A DNA stretch of 64,000 nt from an uncultured Erythrobacter sp. (GTDB lineage Bacteria > Pseudomonadota > Alphaproteobacteria > Sphingomonadales > Sphingomonadaceae), in contig CANMMR010000007.1 in the NCBI GenBank assembly GCA_947499095.1, positions 1 through 64,000 on the forward strand. The letters run 5' to 3'. A program made the translations under genes and the position numbers. Under the pieces are notes generated by a model. That model searched no databases, was not told where the DNA came from, and saw nothing but the letters and a program-made list of their open reading frames with translations. This document shows positions 26,965-34,627 of this stretch, in pieces (position 1 is the first letter of the stretch; the number at the start of each line of letters is the position of its first letter).

Positions 26965-27633
26965 TCAGTCGTACACGCAGGCATCGAGGCCGTCACGGCC
27001 CACCACGCCGATGCGCGCGGCAATCGTGTCGCCATGCCCGCGCAGCCAGCCGCGCGGGTTCACGACGGAGCGCTCCTTCGGCAAAGGCAGCGCCGCGGCC
27101 ATGCGCGCCGCTTCGGTGGGGGCCAGTCTGGCGGCCGATTTGTCGAAATAGCGTTCCGCCCCGGCTTCCACTCCATAGGTGCCGATGCCGGTCTCGGCGA
27201 CGTTGAGATAGACTTCCATGATCCGCCGCTTGCCCCAGATCTGTTCGATCAAAAGGGTGAAATAGGCCTCCAGCCCTTTGCGGAAATAGCCGCCGCCCTG
27301 CCACAGGAAGACGTTCTTCGCGGTCTGCTGGCTGATCGTGGAGCCGCCACGGATGCGCCCACCCTGGGCATTTTCGCGCATCGCCTGCTCGATCGCCTCG
27401 CGGTCGAAACCGTCATGCGCGCAGAATTTGCCATCCTCCGCCGCGATCACCGCGCGAACCATGTTGCGGTCGATATTGTTGAGGCTGGTCCAGTCCTTCG
27501 TGATCCCGTTCCCGTCCATCACCATCGTGGCGGTGACGGGCACCGGCACGAATTTGAAGGCGAGCACCAGCAGCAGGCTTAGCGCCAGCATGCCGAACAG
27601 GGCCTTGAAAAGAAAGCGGACGAACCAGCGCAT
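26965..27633 (-). CDS. mtgA: Monofunctional peptidoglycan transglycosylase
   Basis: This GT51 enzyme of about 222 aa polymerises lipid II into glycan strands at the inner membrane. One N-terminal membrane anchor (about residues 5-30) precedes the catalytic core, with AAEDGKFCAHDGFD carrying the catalytic Glu, GGSTISQQTAKNVFLW, and YLNVAETGIGTYG. No transpeptidase domain follows, so it is the monofunctional MtgA. The start is uncertain: ATG 27633 is chosen for the membrane-anchor position, but ATG 27651 is in frame, and neither has a convincing ribosome-binding site. The CDF gene begins 5 nt after its stop. Confidence 0.93.
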   Translation of the reverse strand: MRWFVRFLFKALFGMLALSLLLVLAFKFVPVPVTATMVMDGNGITKDWTSLNNIDRNMVRAVIAAEDGKFCAHDGFDREAIEQAMRENAQGGRIRGGSTISQQTAKNVFLWQGGGYFRKGLEAYFTLLIEQIWGKRRIMEVYLNVAETGIGTYGVEAGAERYFDKSAARLAPTEAARMAAALPLPKERSVVNPRGWLRGHGDTIAARIGVVGRDGLDACVYD

Positions 27634-27738
27634 GGTCCTGCTGCTAGCGGCCATGGAGAGCGGTTGCAATCGGCGGTGCTTGCCCATGAGACGCGCCCGT
27701 GCTTTCTGTCACGTCGAACGACGACAAGGGGACGATGG

Positions 27739-29058
27739 ATGCGCAATTTCACTCTGGCCGCGGCGCTGGCCGCTTTCGCTGCGATACCGGCTCTGGCCGA
27801 CAGCGCGGAGGTCGCCGACGCAGTGGCAGCGGATTACGACAATCATCTTGAGGACCTCTTCGTCCACTTCCACCAGAACCCCGAACTTTCCTTCCTCGAG
27901 ACCGATACCGCCAGGCGCATGGCCGCGGAACTGCGCGCCGCCGGGCTGACGGTGACCGAGAATGTCGGCGGCACCGGCGTGGTCGGCATGCTGAGAAATG
28001 GGGACGGCCCGCTGATCATGCTGCGTGCCGATATGGACGGGCTGCCGGTCGAGGAACGCTCCGGCCTCGACTACGCATCCACCGCCACGCAGGTCGGGCA
28101 GGATGGCGAGACCTATCCGGTGATGCACGCCTGCGGGCACGACGTGCATATCACGTCGATGGTCGGCACGGCGCGGCGCTTGATGGCGATGAAAGACGAC
28201 TGGTCGGGCACGCTGATGTTCGTGGTCCAGCCTGCGGAAGAGCGTGTCGGCGGGGCGAAGGCCATGCTCGAAGACGGGCTTTACGATCGCTTCGGCAAGC
28301 CGGACTATGCGCTCGCCTTCCATGTCGCCTCTATCCTGCCGACCGGCGTGGTGTCTGCTGCCGAGGGGATCCAGTATTCGAGCGCCGATTCGGTCGATAT
28401 CATGGTGCCGGGCGTCGGCTCGCACGGGGCCAGCCCGCATATGGGCCGCGACCCGGTCTATATCGCCTCGCAGATCGTCACCGCGCTGCAATCGATCGTC
28501 AGCCGCGAGATCGAACCGCTTTCGCCCGCGGTTATCACGGTGGGCGCGTTCCAGGCCGGCACGAAGCACAACATCATCTCCGAACGCGCCGACCTGCAAC
28601 TGACCGTGCGCGCGAACGACGAGGATACGCGCGCGCAACTGCTCGCCGCGATCGAACGCGTGGCGGTCGGCATCGGCAAGGCCCACGGCTTGCCCGACGA
28701 GCTGCCGGTGAAGGTCACGGTGAGCGAGGGGACCCCGGTGACCTACAACGATCCCGAACTCGCCCGCCGGCTGAACGGCGTGATGCGCACGACTTTCGGC
28801 GAAGCAGGCTTTGAACCCTTCGAGCAACGCGGCATGGGCGCGGAGGACTTTTCCTACTTCGTCACCGAGGATCTCGGCGTCCCGGGCTATTACTTCGCTG
28901 TCGGCGGCACTCCGCCCAAGGCGTTCGAAGCTGAAGCAAATGGCGGCCCGGCCGTCCCCTCGCACCACTCGCCCCTGTTCAAGATCGCCCCGCGCGAAAG
29001 CGTGACTCTGGGTACGCGGGCCATGGTCGCGGCGGTGCTGGATCTGGCGGGGGGCTAG
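27739..29058 (+). CDS. Secreted M20-family amidohydrolase
   Basis: This 439-aa metallohydrolase has a signal peptide (ending near PALA, residue 20) and the M20D (aminoacylase/hippuricase-like) fold. Metal-binding motifs are RADMDGLPVEE, HACGHDVHITS (His130, Cys132, His134), PAEERVGGAKAML, and HHSPLFKI near the end. The lid dimerisation domain contains SHGASPHMGRDP. It probably cleaves N-acyl or amide-linked amino acids in the periplasm. The start has AAGGGG 7 nt upstream. It is divergent from mtgA and ends at a bidirectional terminator shared with rpoH. Confidence 0.9.
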   Translation: MRNFTLAAALAAFAAIPALADSAEVADAVAADYDNHLEDLFVHFHQNPELSFLETDTARRMAAELRAAGLTVTENVGGTGVVGMLRNGDGPLIMLRADMDGLPVEERSGLDYASTATQVGQDGETYPVMHACGHDVHITSMVGTARRLMAMKDDWSGTLMFVVQPAEERVGGAKAMLEDGLYDRFGKPDYALAFHVASILPTGVVSAAEGIQYSSADSVDIMVPGVGSHGASPHMGRDPVYIASQIVTALQSIVSREIEPLSPAVITVGAFQAGTKHNIISERADLQLTVRANDEDTRAQLLAAIERVAVGIGKAHGLPDELPVKVTVSEGTPVTYNDPELARRLNGVMRTTFGEAGFEPFEQRGMGAEDFSYFVTEDLGVPGYYFAVGGTPPKAFEAEANGGPAVPSHHSPLFKIAPRESVTLGTRAMVAAVLDLAGG

Positions 29059-29075
29059 TGGCAGCCGCAAAACAA

Positions 29076-29107
29076 AGGGCCGCCGCTCCCATCGGAACGG
29101 CGGCCCT
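29076..29107. terminator. Bidirectional terminator between the M20 gene and rpoH
   Basis: AGGGCCGCCG pairs with CGGCGGCCCT across a 12-nt loop. The plus side continues CCTTTAT; the minus side continues TTGTTTTG. It lies between convergent stop codons and can serve both genes. Confidence 0.85.
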
Positions 29108-29133
29108 CCTTTATCTAGCGCGGAGCGCGACGA

Positions 29134-30039
29134 TTATGCCACGCCCGGCAGCAGCCTTTCGCCGGCGATCGCCTTCATCGCCTTCTGCACCTTCTCGAAG
29201 GCGCGGACTTCGATCTGGCGGATGCGTTCGCGGCTGACGCTGTAGACCTGGCTCAGTTCCTCAAGCGTCTGCGGGTTTTCCGTCAGGCGCCGCTCGCGGA
29301 AGATGTGCTTCTCGCGATCGTTGAGATTGTCCATAGCCTCCACCAGCATGTCGTGGCGGACTTCGGCTTCCTCGGCATCGGCGACCAGCTCGTCCTGCAA
29401 CGGGCCATCGTCCTTCAGCCAGTCCATCCATTCGCCGCTGCCGTCTTCGCCATTGCGCATTGGCACGTTAAGCGAACCGTCGCCGCCCATGAGCATGCGG
29501 CGGTTCATGTTGATCACTTCCTGCTCGGGCACGCCGAGATCGGTCGCGATCTTGGCCACATCGTCGGGATGGAGATCGGTGTCCTCGTAGGCGTCGAGGT
29601 TCTTCTTCATCCGGCGCAGGTTGAAGAACAGCTTCTTCTGCGCGGCAGTGGTGCCCATCTTCACGAGGCTCCACGAACGCAGGATGTATTCCTGAATCGA
29701 TGCCTTGATCCACCACATGGCATAAGTGGCGAGGCGGAAACCGCGATCGGCTTCGAATTTCTTTACGCCCTGCATCAGGCCGACATTGCCTTCGGAGATA
29801 AGATCCGAAACGGGCAGGCCGTAGCCGCGATAGCCCATGGCGATCTTCGCCACGAGGCGCAGGTGCGACGTGACGAGCTGCGCCGCAGCTTCGCTGTCCT
29901 CATGCTCTTCATAACGCTTGGCGAGCATGTATTCCTGCTCTTGCGTCAGCACGGGGAATTTCTTGATTTCGGAGAGATAGCGATTGAGGCTTTGCTCACC
30001 GCCGAGCGCCGGGACGCTCAATGCTTTGGTATTGCTCAC
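29134..30039 (-). CDS. rpoH: RNA polymerase heat-shock sigma factor RpoH (sigma-32)
   Basis: This 301-aa group 3 sigma factor has region 1.2/2 (LNRYLSEIKKFPVLTQEQE, then LISEGNVGLMQGVKKFE and RLATYAMWWIKASIQEY). The RpoH box QKKLFFNLR, found only in this group, follows, and region 4 reads LSQVYSVSRERIRQIE. It directs transcription of chaperone and protease genes such as clpP and clpX in this window. GTG 30039 is preferred since SNTKALSVPAL matches the family start and the frame upstream is unconserved; AGGG lies just before it. No RNA thermometer was recognised. Confidence 0.95.
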   Translation of the reverse strand: MSNTKALSVPALGGEQSLNRYLSEIKKFPVLTQEQEYMLAKRYEEHEDSEAAAQLVTSHLRLVAKIAMGYRGYGLPVSDLISEGNVGLMQGVKKFEADRGFRLATYAMWWIKASIQEYILRSWSLVKMGTTAAQKKLFFNLRRMKKNLDAYEDTDLHPDDVAKIATDLGVPEQEVINMNRRMLMGGDGSLNVPMRNGEDGSGEWMDWLKDDGPLQDELVADAEEAEVRHDMLVEAMDNLNDREKHIFRERRLTENPQTLEELSQVYSVSRERIRQIEVRAFEKVQKAMKAIAGERLLPGVA

Positions 30040-30161
30040 GTAAACCCTGACCTTTCTAGCGTCGACCTCGCGCGCCGAACCCCTGCCGGGCATTCGACTC
30101 TCGGGCCACCGGAGTTACTTATAACAGATATCGCCCGCGACTGTGCTGCTTTTCATCGATT

Positions 30162-31106
30162 TCAACGTGCGGTTTCGTCGATGAGTTCCCGCATATCTGG
30201 GGGCAATTCGGCGCGGAAATCCAAGCTTTCGCCGCTGATAGGATGAATGAACCCGAGGCTGGCTGCGTGGAGCGCCTGACGGGCGAATTGCAGCTGCTGA
30301 AGCGTCGCGCGGAGCGGCTTGGGAGTGCGTCCATAGACAGGGTCTCCTAATAGCGGATGACCGATTGACGCACAGTGAACGCGCACCTGGTGGGTCCTCC
30401 CGGTTTCGAGCCGGCATTCGATCAATGCGGCATGGTCGAGGCGCCGGACGGTCTTGTAATGCGTAACCGCATGCTTGCCCCGCGTCGCATCGTCAGGCAG
30501 CACGGCCATCTTCTTGCGATCCTTGTTGGAGCGGCCGAGGCGCCCCGAAACGGTGCCCGCCGCCGGATTCGGATGGCCCGCGCAAACGGCGAGATAGCTG
30601 CGCGTGATCGAATGGTCGGCGAACTGCTTCGCCAGCCCCTCATGCGCGGCATCGGACTTGGCGACCACCAGCAGGCCCGAGGTATCCTTGTCGATCCGGT
30701 GGACGATCCCGGGCCGCGCGACGCCGTTGATGCCGGACAGCCGCCCCGCGCAGTGGTGAAGCAGGGCATTGACCAGCGTCCCGTCGGGATTGCCTGCCGC
30801 GGGATGCACGACCATGCCTGCGGGCTTGTTCACCACCAACAAGTCGGCGTCTTCGAACACTATCTCGAGCGGGATGTCCTGCGGTTCCGCGGCCAGCGGT
30901 TCAGGTGGGGGGAGGGCGATATTATAACGCGCACCAGCCCCGACCTTGGTGGACCCGCTGGCCACCACCTTCCCGTCCACCTCGACCGCGCCATCCGCGA
31001 TCAGCCCCTTTACCCGCTCGCGCGACAACCCGCTCGCTTCGGCCAGCGCCTTGTCCAGGCGGCCACTGCTGGCGAGCGATCCGTTGATGATTTCCGGGGA
31101 GGCCAT
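30162..31106 (-). CDS. rluD: RluD-type 23S rRNA pseudouridine synthase
   Basis: This 314-aa enzyme has an N-terminal S4 RNA-binding domain (RLDKALAEASGLSRERVKGL) and the RluA-family catalytic core. The catalytic Asp lies in HRIDKDTSGLLVVAK. GRTHQVRVHCASIGHPLLGD is the second conserved block. RluD modifies helix 69 of 23S rRNA; the closeness to RluD rather than RluC is judged by eye, so exact sites are not certain. ATG 31106 begins the conserved part; an open extension upstream overlaps the divergent JAMM gene. The second family member in this window is at 57141-58265. Confidence 0.9.
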   Translation of the reverse strand: MASPEIINGSLASSGRLDKALAEASGLSRERVKGLIADGAVEVDGKVVASGSTKVGAGARYNIALPPPEPLAAEPQDIPLEIVFEDADLLVVNKPAGMVVHPAAGNPDGTLVNALLHHCAGRLSGINGVARPGIVHRIDKDTSGLLVVAKSDAAHEGLAKQFADHSITRSYLAVCAGHPNPAAGTVSGRLGRSNKDRKKMAVLPDDATRGKHAVTHYKTVRRLDHAALIECRLETGRTHQVRVHCASIGHPLLGDPVYGRTPKPLRATLQQLQFARQALHAASLGFIHPISGESLDFRAELPPDMRELIDETAR

Positions 31107-31122
31107 GCTAGGGCCATGCGCG

Positions 31123-31518
31123 ATGACCGTGGACATCTCAAGCGCGCTATTGGACCAACTCCTCGCAGAGGCGGAGGGAGCGCATCCGAACGAATGCTGC
31201 GGTATTCTCCTCGGCGAAGGCGAGCGCATCTCCGCAATCATCCCTGCCGCCAATGTCCACCCCCACCCCGCAGGCCATTTCGAGATCGACCCGCAACCCC
31301 TGATCGACGCCCACCGCGCCGCGCGCCGGGGCGGCCCGCAGGTCCTTGGCTATTACCACTCGCACCCCGATGGCCGAGCGGAGCCTTCCGCCACCGATGC
31401 CGCCATGGCGGCGGGCGACGGGATGGTCTGGGCCATCGTCGCGGCAGGCCGAGTCGCGTTCTGGCGTTCGGGGGATGCGGGGTTCGAAGCGCTTCCCTAT
31501 GTGACCTCGCCTCGCTAA
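31123..31518 (+). CDS. JAMM/MPN+ metalloprotease-like protein
   Basis: This 131-aa protein has a complete JAMM zinc site: Glu24 in NECCG, then His79-x-His81-x7-Ser89-x2-Asp92 (YYHSHPDGRAEPSATD). Bacterial JAMM proteins (M67) remove C-terminal residues from ubiquitin-like sulphur carriers or cleave isopeptide-like bonds. No ThiS/MoaD-like or E1-like gene is adjacent, so its substrate is unknown. ATG 31123 gives the conserved start; an in-frame ATG at 31105 overlaps the divergent rluD start. The ribosome-binding site is weak. Confidence 0.88.
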   Translation: MTVDISSALLDQLLAEAEGAHPNECCGILLGEGERISAIIPAANVHPHPAGHFEIDPQPLIDAHRAARRGGPQVLGYYHSHPDGRAEPSATDAAMAAGDGMVWAIVAAGRVAFWRSGDAGFEALPYVTSPR

Positions 31519-31552
31519 GACACATCCTCAATTTTTCATTACCGGGATCACG

Positions 31553-32212
31553 ATGGACGACCGCCAATCGATCGACCTTGCCGCCATGCTCTGCTCGCGG
31601 CTGTGCCATGACATGCTGAGCCCCGTGGGGGCGCTGTCCAACGGGCTCGAATTGCTCGCGCTGGAAACCGACCCGGAAATGCGTGCCAACGTCATGCAAT
31701 TGCTGGAACAGAGCGCGGCGATCTCGACCAACAAGCTCAAGTTCTTCCGGCTCGCCTTCGGTGCGGCGGGCGGCTTCGGCGAGCGTGTGGACGTGGAAGA
31801 GCCCAAGGCGCTGATCCAGGCGCTGGTGGCGGATAAGGACAGGGTAGAGGTCAACTGGGCGCTGGCGGATGCCTCGCTAGGCAAGCCGGCGGTCAAGGTG
31901 CTGCTGAATTTCGCGCAAATCGCGATCGACGCGCTGGTGCGCGGCGGCACGCTGGATGTCGGTGCGGAAACGCGCGACGGGGCGTGCGAGATTGTCGTGC
32001 GCGCCAGCGGGCCGAAGGTGGCTTTCGACGAGACCATCGGCAAGGCGCTTGACGGCAGCCTCGACCGCGGCGAATTGTCGAGCCGCACGGCGGCGGCGCA
32101 TATGATCCACCTCCTCGCGCAGGAAAGCGGCGGCGGACTGCAATATCACAAATCCGCCGACGCGCTCGTGCTGGGCGCAGTGCTGCCCCAGGGCGAAGGC
32201 CTGATCGGGTGA
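31553..32212 (+). CDS. chpT: Histidine phosphotransferase ChpT
   Basis: The 219-aa product resembles ChpT, the dimeric phosphotransferase that passes phosphate from the CckA kinase to CtrA and CpdR. The phospho-acceptor His lies in SRLCHDMLSPVGAL, near residue 19. The rest resembles a degenerate histidine-kinase ATPase fold (KPAVKVLLNFAQIAIDAL), as in Caulobacter ChpT. Its stop overlaps the GTG of an AmpD-like amidase gene by four bases. Its presence implies the CtrA cell-cycle pathway in this organism. No kinase or response regulator is adjacent. Confidence 0.92.
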   Translation: MDDRQSIDLAAMLCSRLCHDMLSPVGALSNGLELLALETDPEMRANVMQLLEQSAAISTNKLKFFRLAFGAAGGFGERVDVEEPKALIQALVADKDRVEVNWALADASLGKPAVKVLLNFAQIAIDALVRGGTLDVGAETRDGACEIVVRASGPKVAFDETIGKALDGSLDRGELSSRTAAAHMIHLLAQESGGGLQYHKSADALVLGAVLPQGEGLIG

Positions 32213-32958
32213 AGTCCGACTTCGGCAATATTGGCGAAGGCCTGCCCGCCAGCAAGGACGAGCTGGTCGATCGCGAGGTCCTCTCGCCCAATCACGACGA
32301 GCGCAGCGGGCCCATCTCCATGGTTGTGATTCACTACACCGAGATGGAGGACAAGGGCTTCGCGATCGAACGGCTGTGCGACCCGGAGGCCAAGGTCTCC
32401 GCGCATTACCTGATCGGCGAGCATGGCGAGGTCGTGCGGCTGGTGCCGGAAGACAAGCGCGCCTGGCACGCAGGCGTCTCCTACTGGCGCGGGCACAAGG
32501 ATGTGAACGGCATCAGCGTCGGCATCGAGCTCGACCATCCGGGTCACAAATACGGCTATCGCGAATTCAACGAGGCGCAGTTCGAAAAGCTGGTGCCGCT
32601 GGTCGCGCGGATCGTGAAGCAATACGATATCCCGCGCGCCAATGTGGTCGGCCATTCCGACGTCGCGCCCGCCCGCAAGATCGACCCGGGCGAGCTATTC
32701 CCGTGGGACCGCCTCGCCGAATACGGCCTGTGCCTGCCCCGCCCCGAAAAGCTCGAACGCGGTGATCCGTTCGACAATGACGCGAGCTTCTACCTCGCGC
32801 TTGAACGCTACGGCTACGACATCACCGACGGGCACAAGGCCGTCGAAGCCTTCCAGCGCCGCTGGCGGCCGGAAAAGATCAACGGCGAGATCGACGGCGA
32901 AGTGCGCGCGATCCTGTTCCAGCTGCTGCTGGACAGGGACCGGGGGAACACGCGGTAG
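32209..32958 (+). CDS. N-acetylmuramoyl-L-alanine amidase, AmpD-like
   Basis: This 249-aa protein starts on a GTG overlapping the chpT stop. An Amidase_2 domain covers about residues 35-180, with zinc ligand His in MVVIHYTEM, KVSAHYLI, and the second ligand region VVGHSDVAPARKIDPGE. A C-terminal peptidoglycan-binding-type helical region (YDITDGHKAVEAFQRRWRP) follows. No signal peptide is visible, which favours a cytoplasmic AmpD-type role in anhydro-muropeptide recycling. Coupling to chpT hints at cell-cycle or wall-recycling links, but that is inference. A 14-bp tandem duplication covers its stop codon. Confidence 0.88.
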   Translation: MKSDFGNIGEGLPASKDELVDREVLSPNHDERSGPISMVVIHYTEMEDKGFAIERLCDPEAKVSAHYLIGEHGEVVRLVPEDKRAWHAGVSYWRGHKDVNGISVGIELDHPGHKYGYREFNEAQFEKLVPLVARIVKQYDIPRANVVGHSDVAPARKIDPGELFPWDRLAEYGLCLPRPEKLERGDPFDNDASFYLALERYGYDITDGHKAVEAFQRRWRPEKINGEIDGEVRAILFQLLLDRDRGNTR

Positions 32959-32974
32959 GGAACACGCGGTAGGG
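32944..32974 (+). repeat. 14-bp tandem duplication at the amidase stop
   Basis: The unit GGGAACACGCGGTA occurs twice in direct tandem followed by GGG. The first copy contains the amidase TAG stop (codons AAC ACG CGG TAG), so the second copy is untranslated. It looks like recent slippage. Confidence 0.75.
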
Positions 32975-33317
32975 GTCAGGTGTATTTCGAGTGCGAAGCC
33001 GAAGTCGGCCTTTCCTACTCGCATGATGCAGAGGCATGGGAGCGAGATGACGAAACAATGTCTCTCGATTTCCCGCTATTGCACAGTGAGCCAAGCGTTT
33101 TTGGCCAGAGCGCACGGCGGCATGACGCCGGAGCGCGTTGATCGTGGCCCTGAGCCGCTATCGGCGGAAGGTGACACATCGACCGGCGACATTCACTCCA
33201 GAAAACTGAATTTCCAGCCAAACCTGGCCTATCGGCGTTTCCCCGGGGGCCCCTGTCAGTGGTCCACATCTCCGTTTTGGCTTGGCGGAACCGCCGCTGC
33301 GCTCTATTTGCGCTCTG
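32959..33317. other. 359-bp stretch without a recognised gene, upstream of rnpB
   Basis: I see no known gene here. A GTG-initiated frame at 32980-33141 could encode 53 aa (VYFECEAEVGLSYSHD at the start) behind an AGGGG, but nothing about it is familiar and confidence is low. The right end must hold the rnpB promoter; TATTTG at about 33305 is a possible -10. A short hairpin GGCGG-AA-CCGCC lies near 33283. Base composition is more mixed than in neighbouring genes. Confidence 0.5.
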
Positions 33318-33720
<403 letters not shown>

Positions 33721-33767
33721 ACCTCACCCCTCGCGGAACGGCGCGCCGACGGGCTGGTTGAGGCGAC

Positions 33768-34556
33768 ATGACGCAGCACAGCTCCCCACATCGCAGCCTC
33801 GCCCAGCGGCTTGCCCTCGTCCTGGCCGTGGTGATCCAGATCGGATCGACCTTCCTCCCGCAGCTCGGCTTCGGGGAACCTATCGGCGAGCAGTCGGACA
33901 GCGTCCGCACTTTGGTGACACCGATCGGCTGGGCGTTCGGCATCTGGGGGCCGCTGTTCCTGCTCTCGACCGGCTTCGTGCTCTGGCAACTGCTTCCGGC
34001 GCAGCGGGACAATGCGCTGATCGATCGCATCGGCTGGTACGCAGTGGTCGCGCTGGCATCGCAGGGGGTGTGGGCCCTCTACACGCAGTTCGTGGACCTC
34101 GACTGGATATCGGTGGCGATCATCGCGACGTCGCTGGTGAGCCTGCTTGGAATCCTGCGTGTCCTGACACATCTCGACCGCCCGATGACAGGGTGGGAGC
34201 GGTTCCTGATCGGCGTCACCTTCAGCGCGCTTGCGGCGTGGCTGACCGCCGCGACCATCGTGAACATCACCGCTGCGTTGCGCTTCCACGATGTCGGCGC
34301 GGGGGATACTTATCCGCTGCTCGCCGCCGCCGTTGTCGCGGTCGGTGGCGTGATCGCCGCGCTAGCTGTGCTGCGGAGCGCGGGCAACCCGTGGTATGCG
34401 CTTGTATTCCTCTGGGCGCTGTGGGGCATCTACAATCGCGGCGGGCAGGAAAGCGGCGCGGTCGCGGTCGCCTGCGGCGTGTCTGCGCTCTTCGTGATCC
34501 TCGCCGCAATTGCCGGCCTGCACCGTCCGGCAAACAGGAAGCGGTGGCTTGGCTGA
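33768..34556 (+). CDS. TspO/MBR-like tryptophan-rich membrane protein
   Basis: This 262-aa integral membrane protein has about seven hydrophobic segments. The motif PIGWAFGIWGPLFLLSTGFVLWQ near residues 52-75 resembles the tryptophan-rich sensory protein family. It is longer than classical five-helix TspO (about 160 aa) and belongs to the long bacterial subgroup; function of that subgroup is not known. GAGGCGAC before the ATG provides a modest ribosome-binding site. It is followed 71 bp later by a secreted S46 peptidase on the same strand. Confidence 0.72.
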   Translation: MTQHSSPHRSLAQRLALVLAVVIQIGSTFLPQLGFGEPIGEQSDSVRTLVTPIGWAFGIWGPLFLLSTGFVLWQLLPAQRDNALIDRIGWYAVVALASQGVWALYTQFVDLDWISVAIIATSLVSLLGILRVLTHLDRPMTGWERFLIGVTFSALAAWLTAATIVNITAALRFHDVGAGDTYPLLAAAVVAVGGVIAALAVLRSAGNPWYALVFLWALWGIYNRGGQESGAVAVACGVSALFVILAAIAGLHRPANRKRWLG

Positions 34557-34627
34557 CCTTCGCGCTGGACAATCGCCGCCGAAACGCGAAAACGGCGCGC
34601 AATGACAGTCAAAAAGAGGGTCAATCC

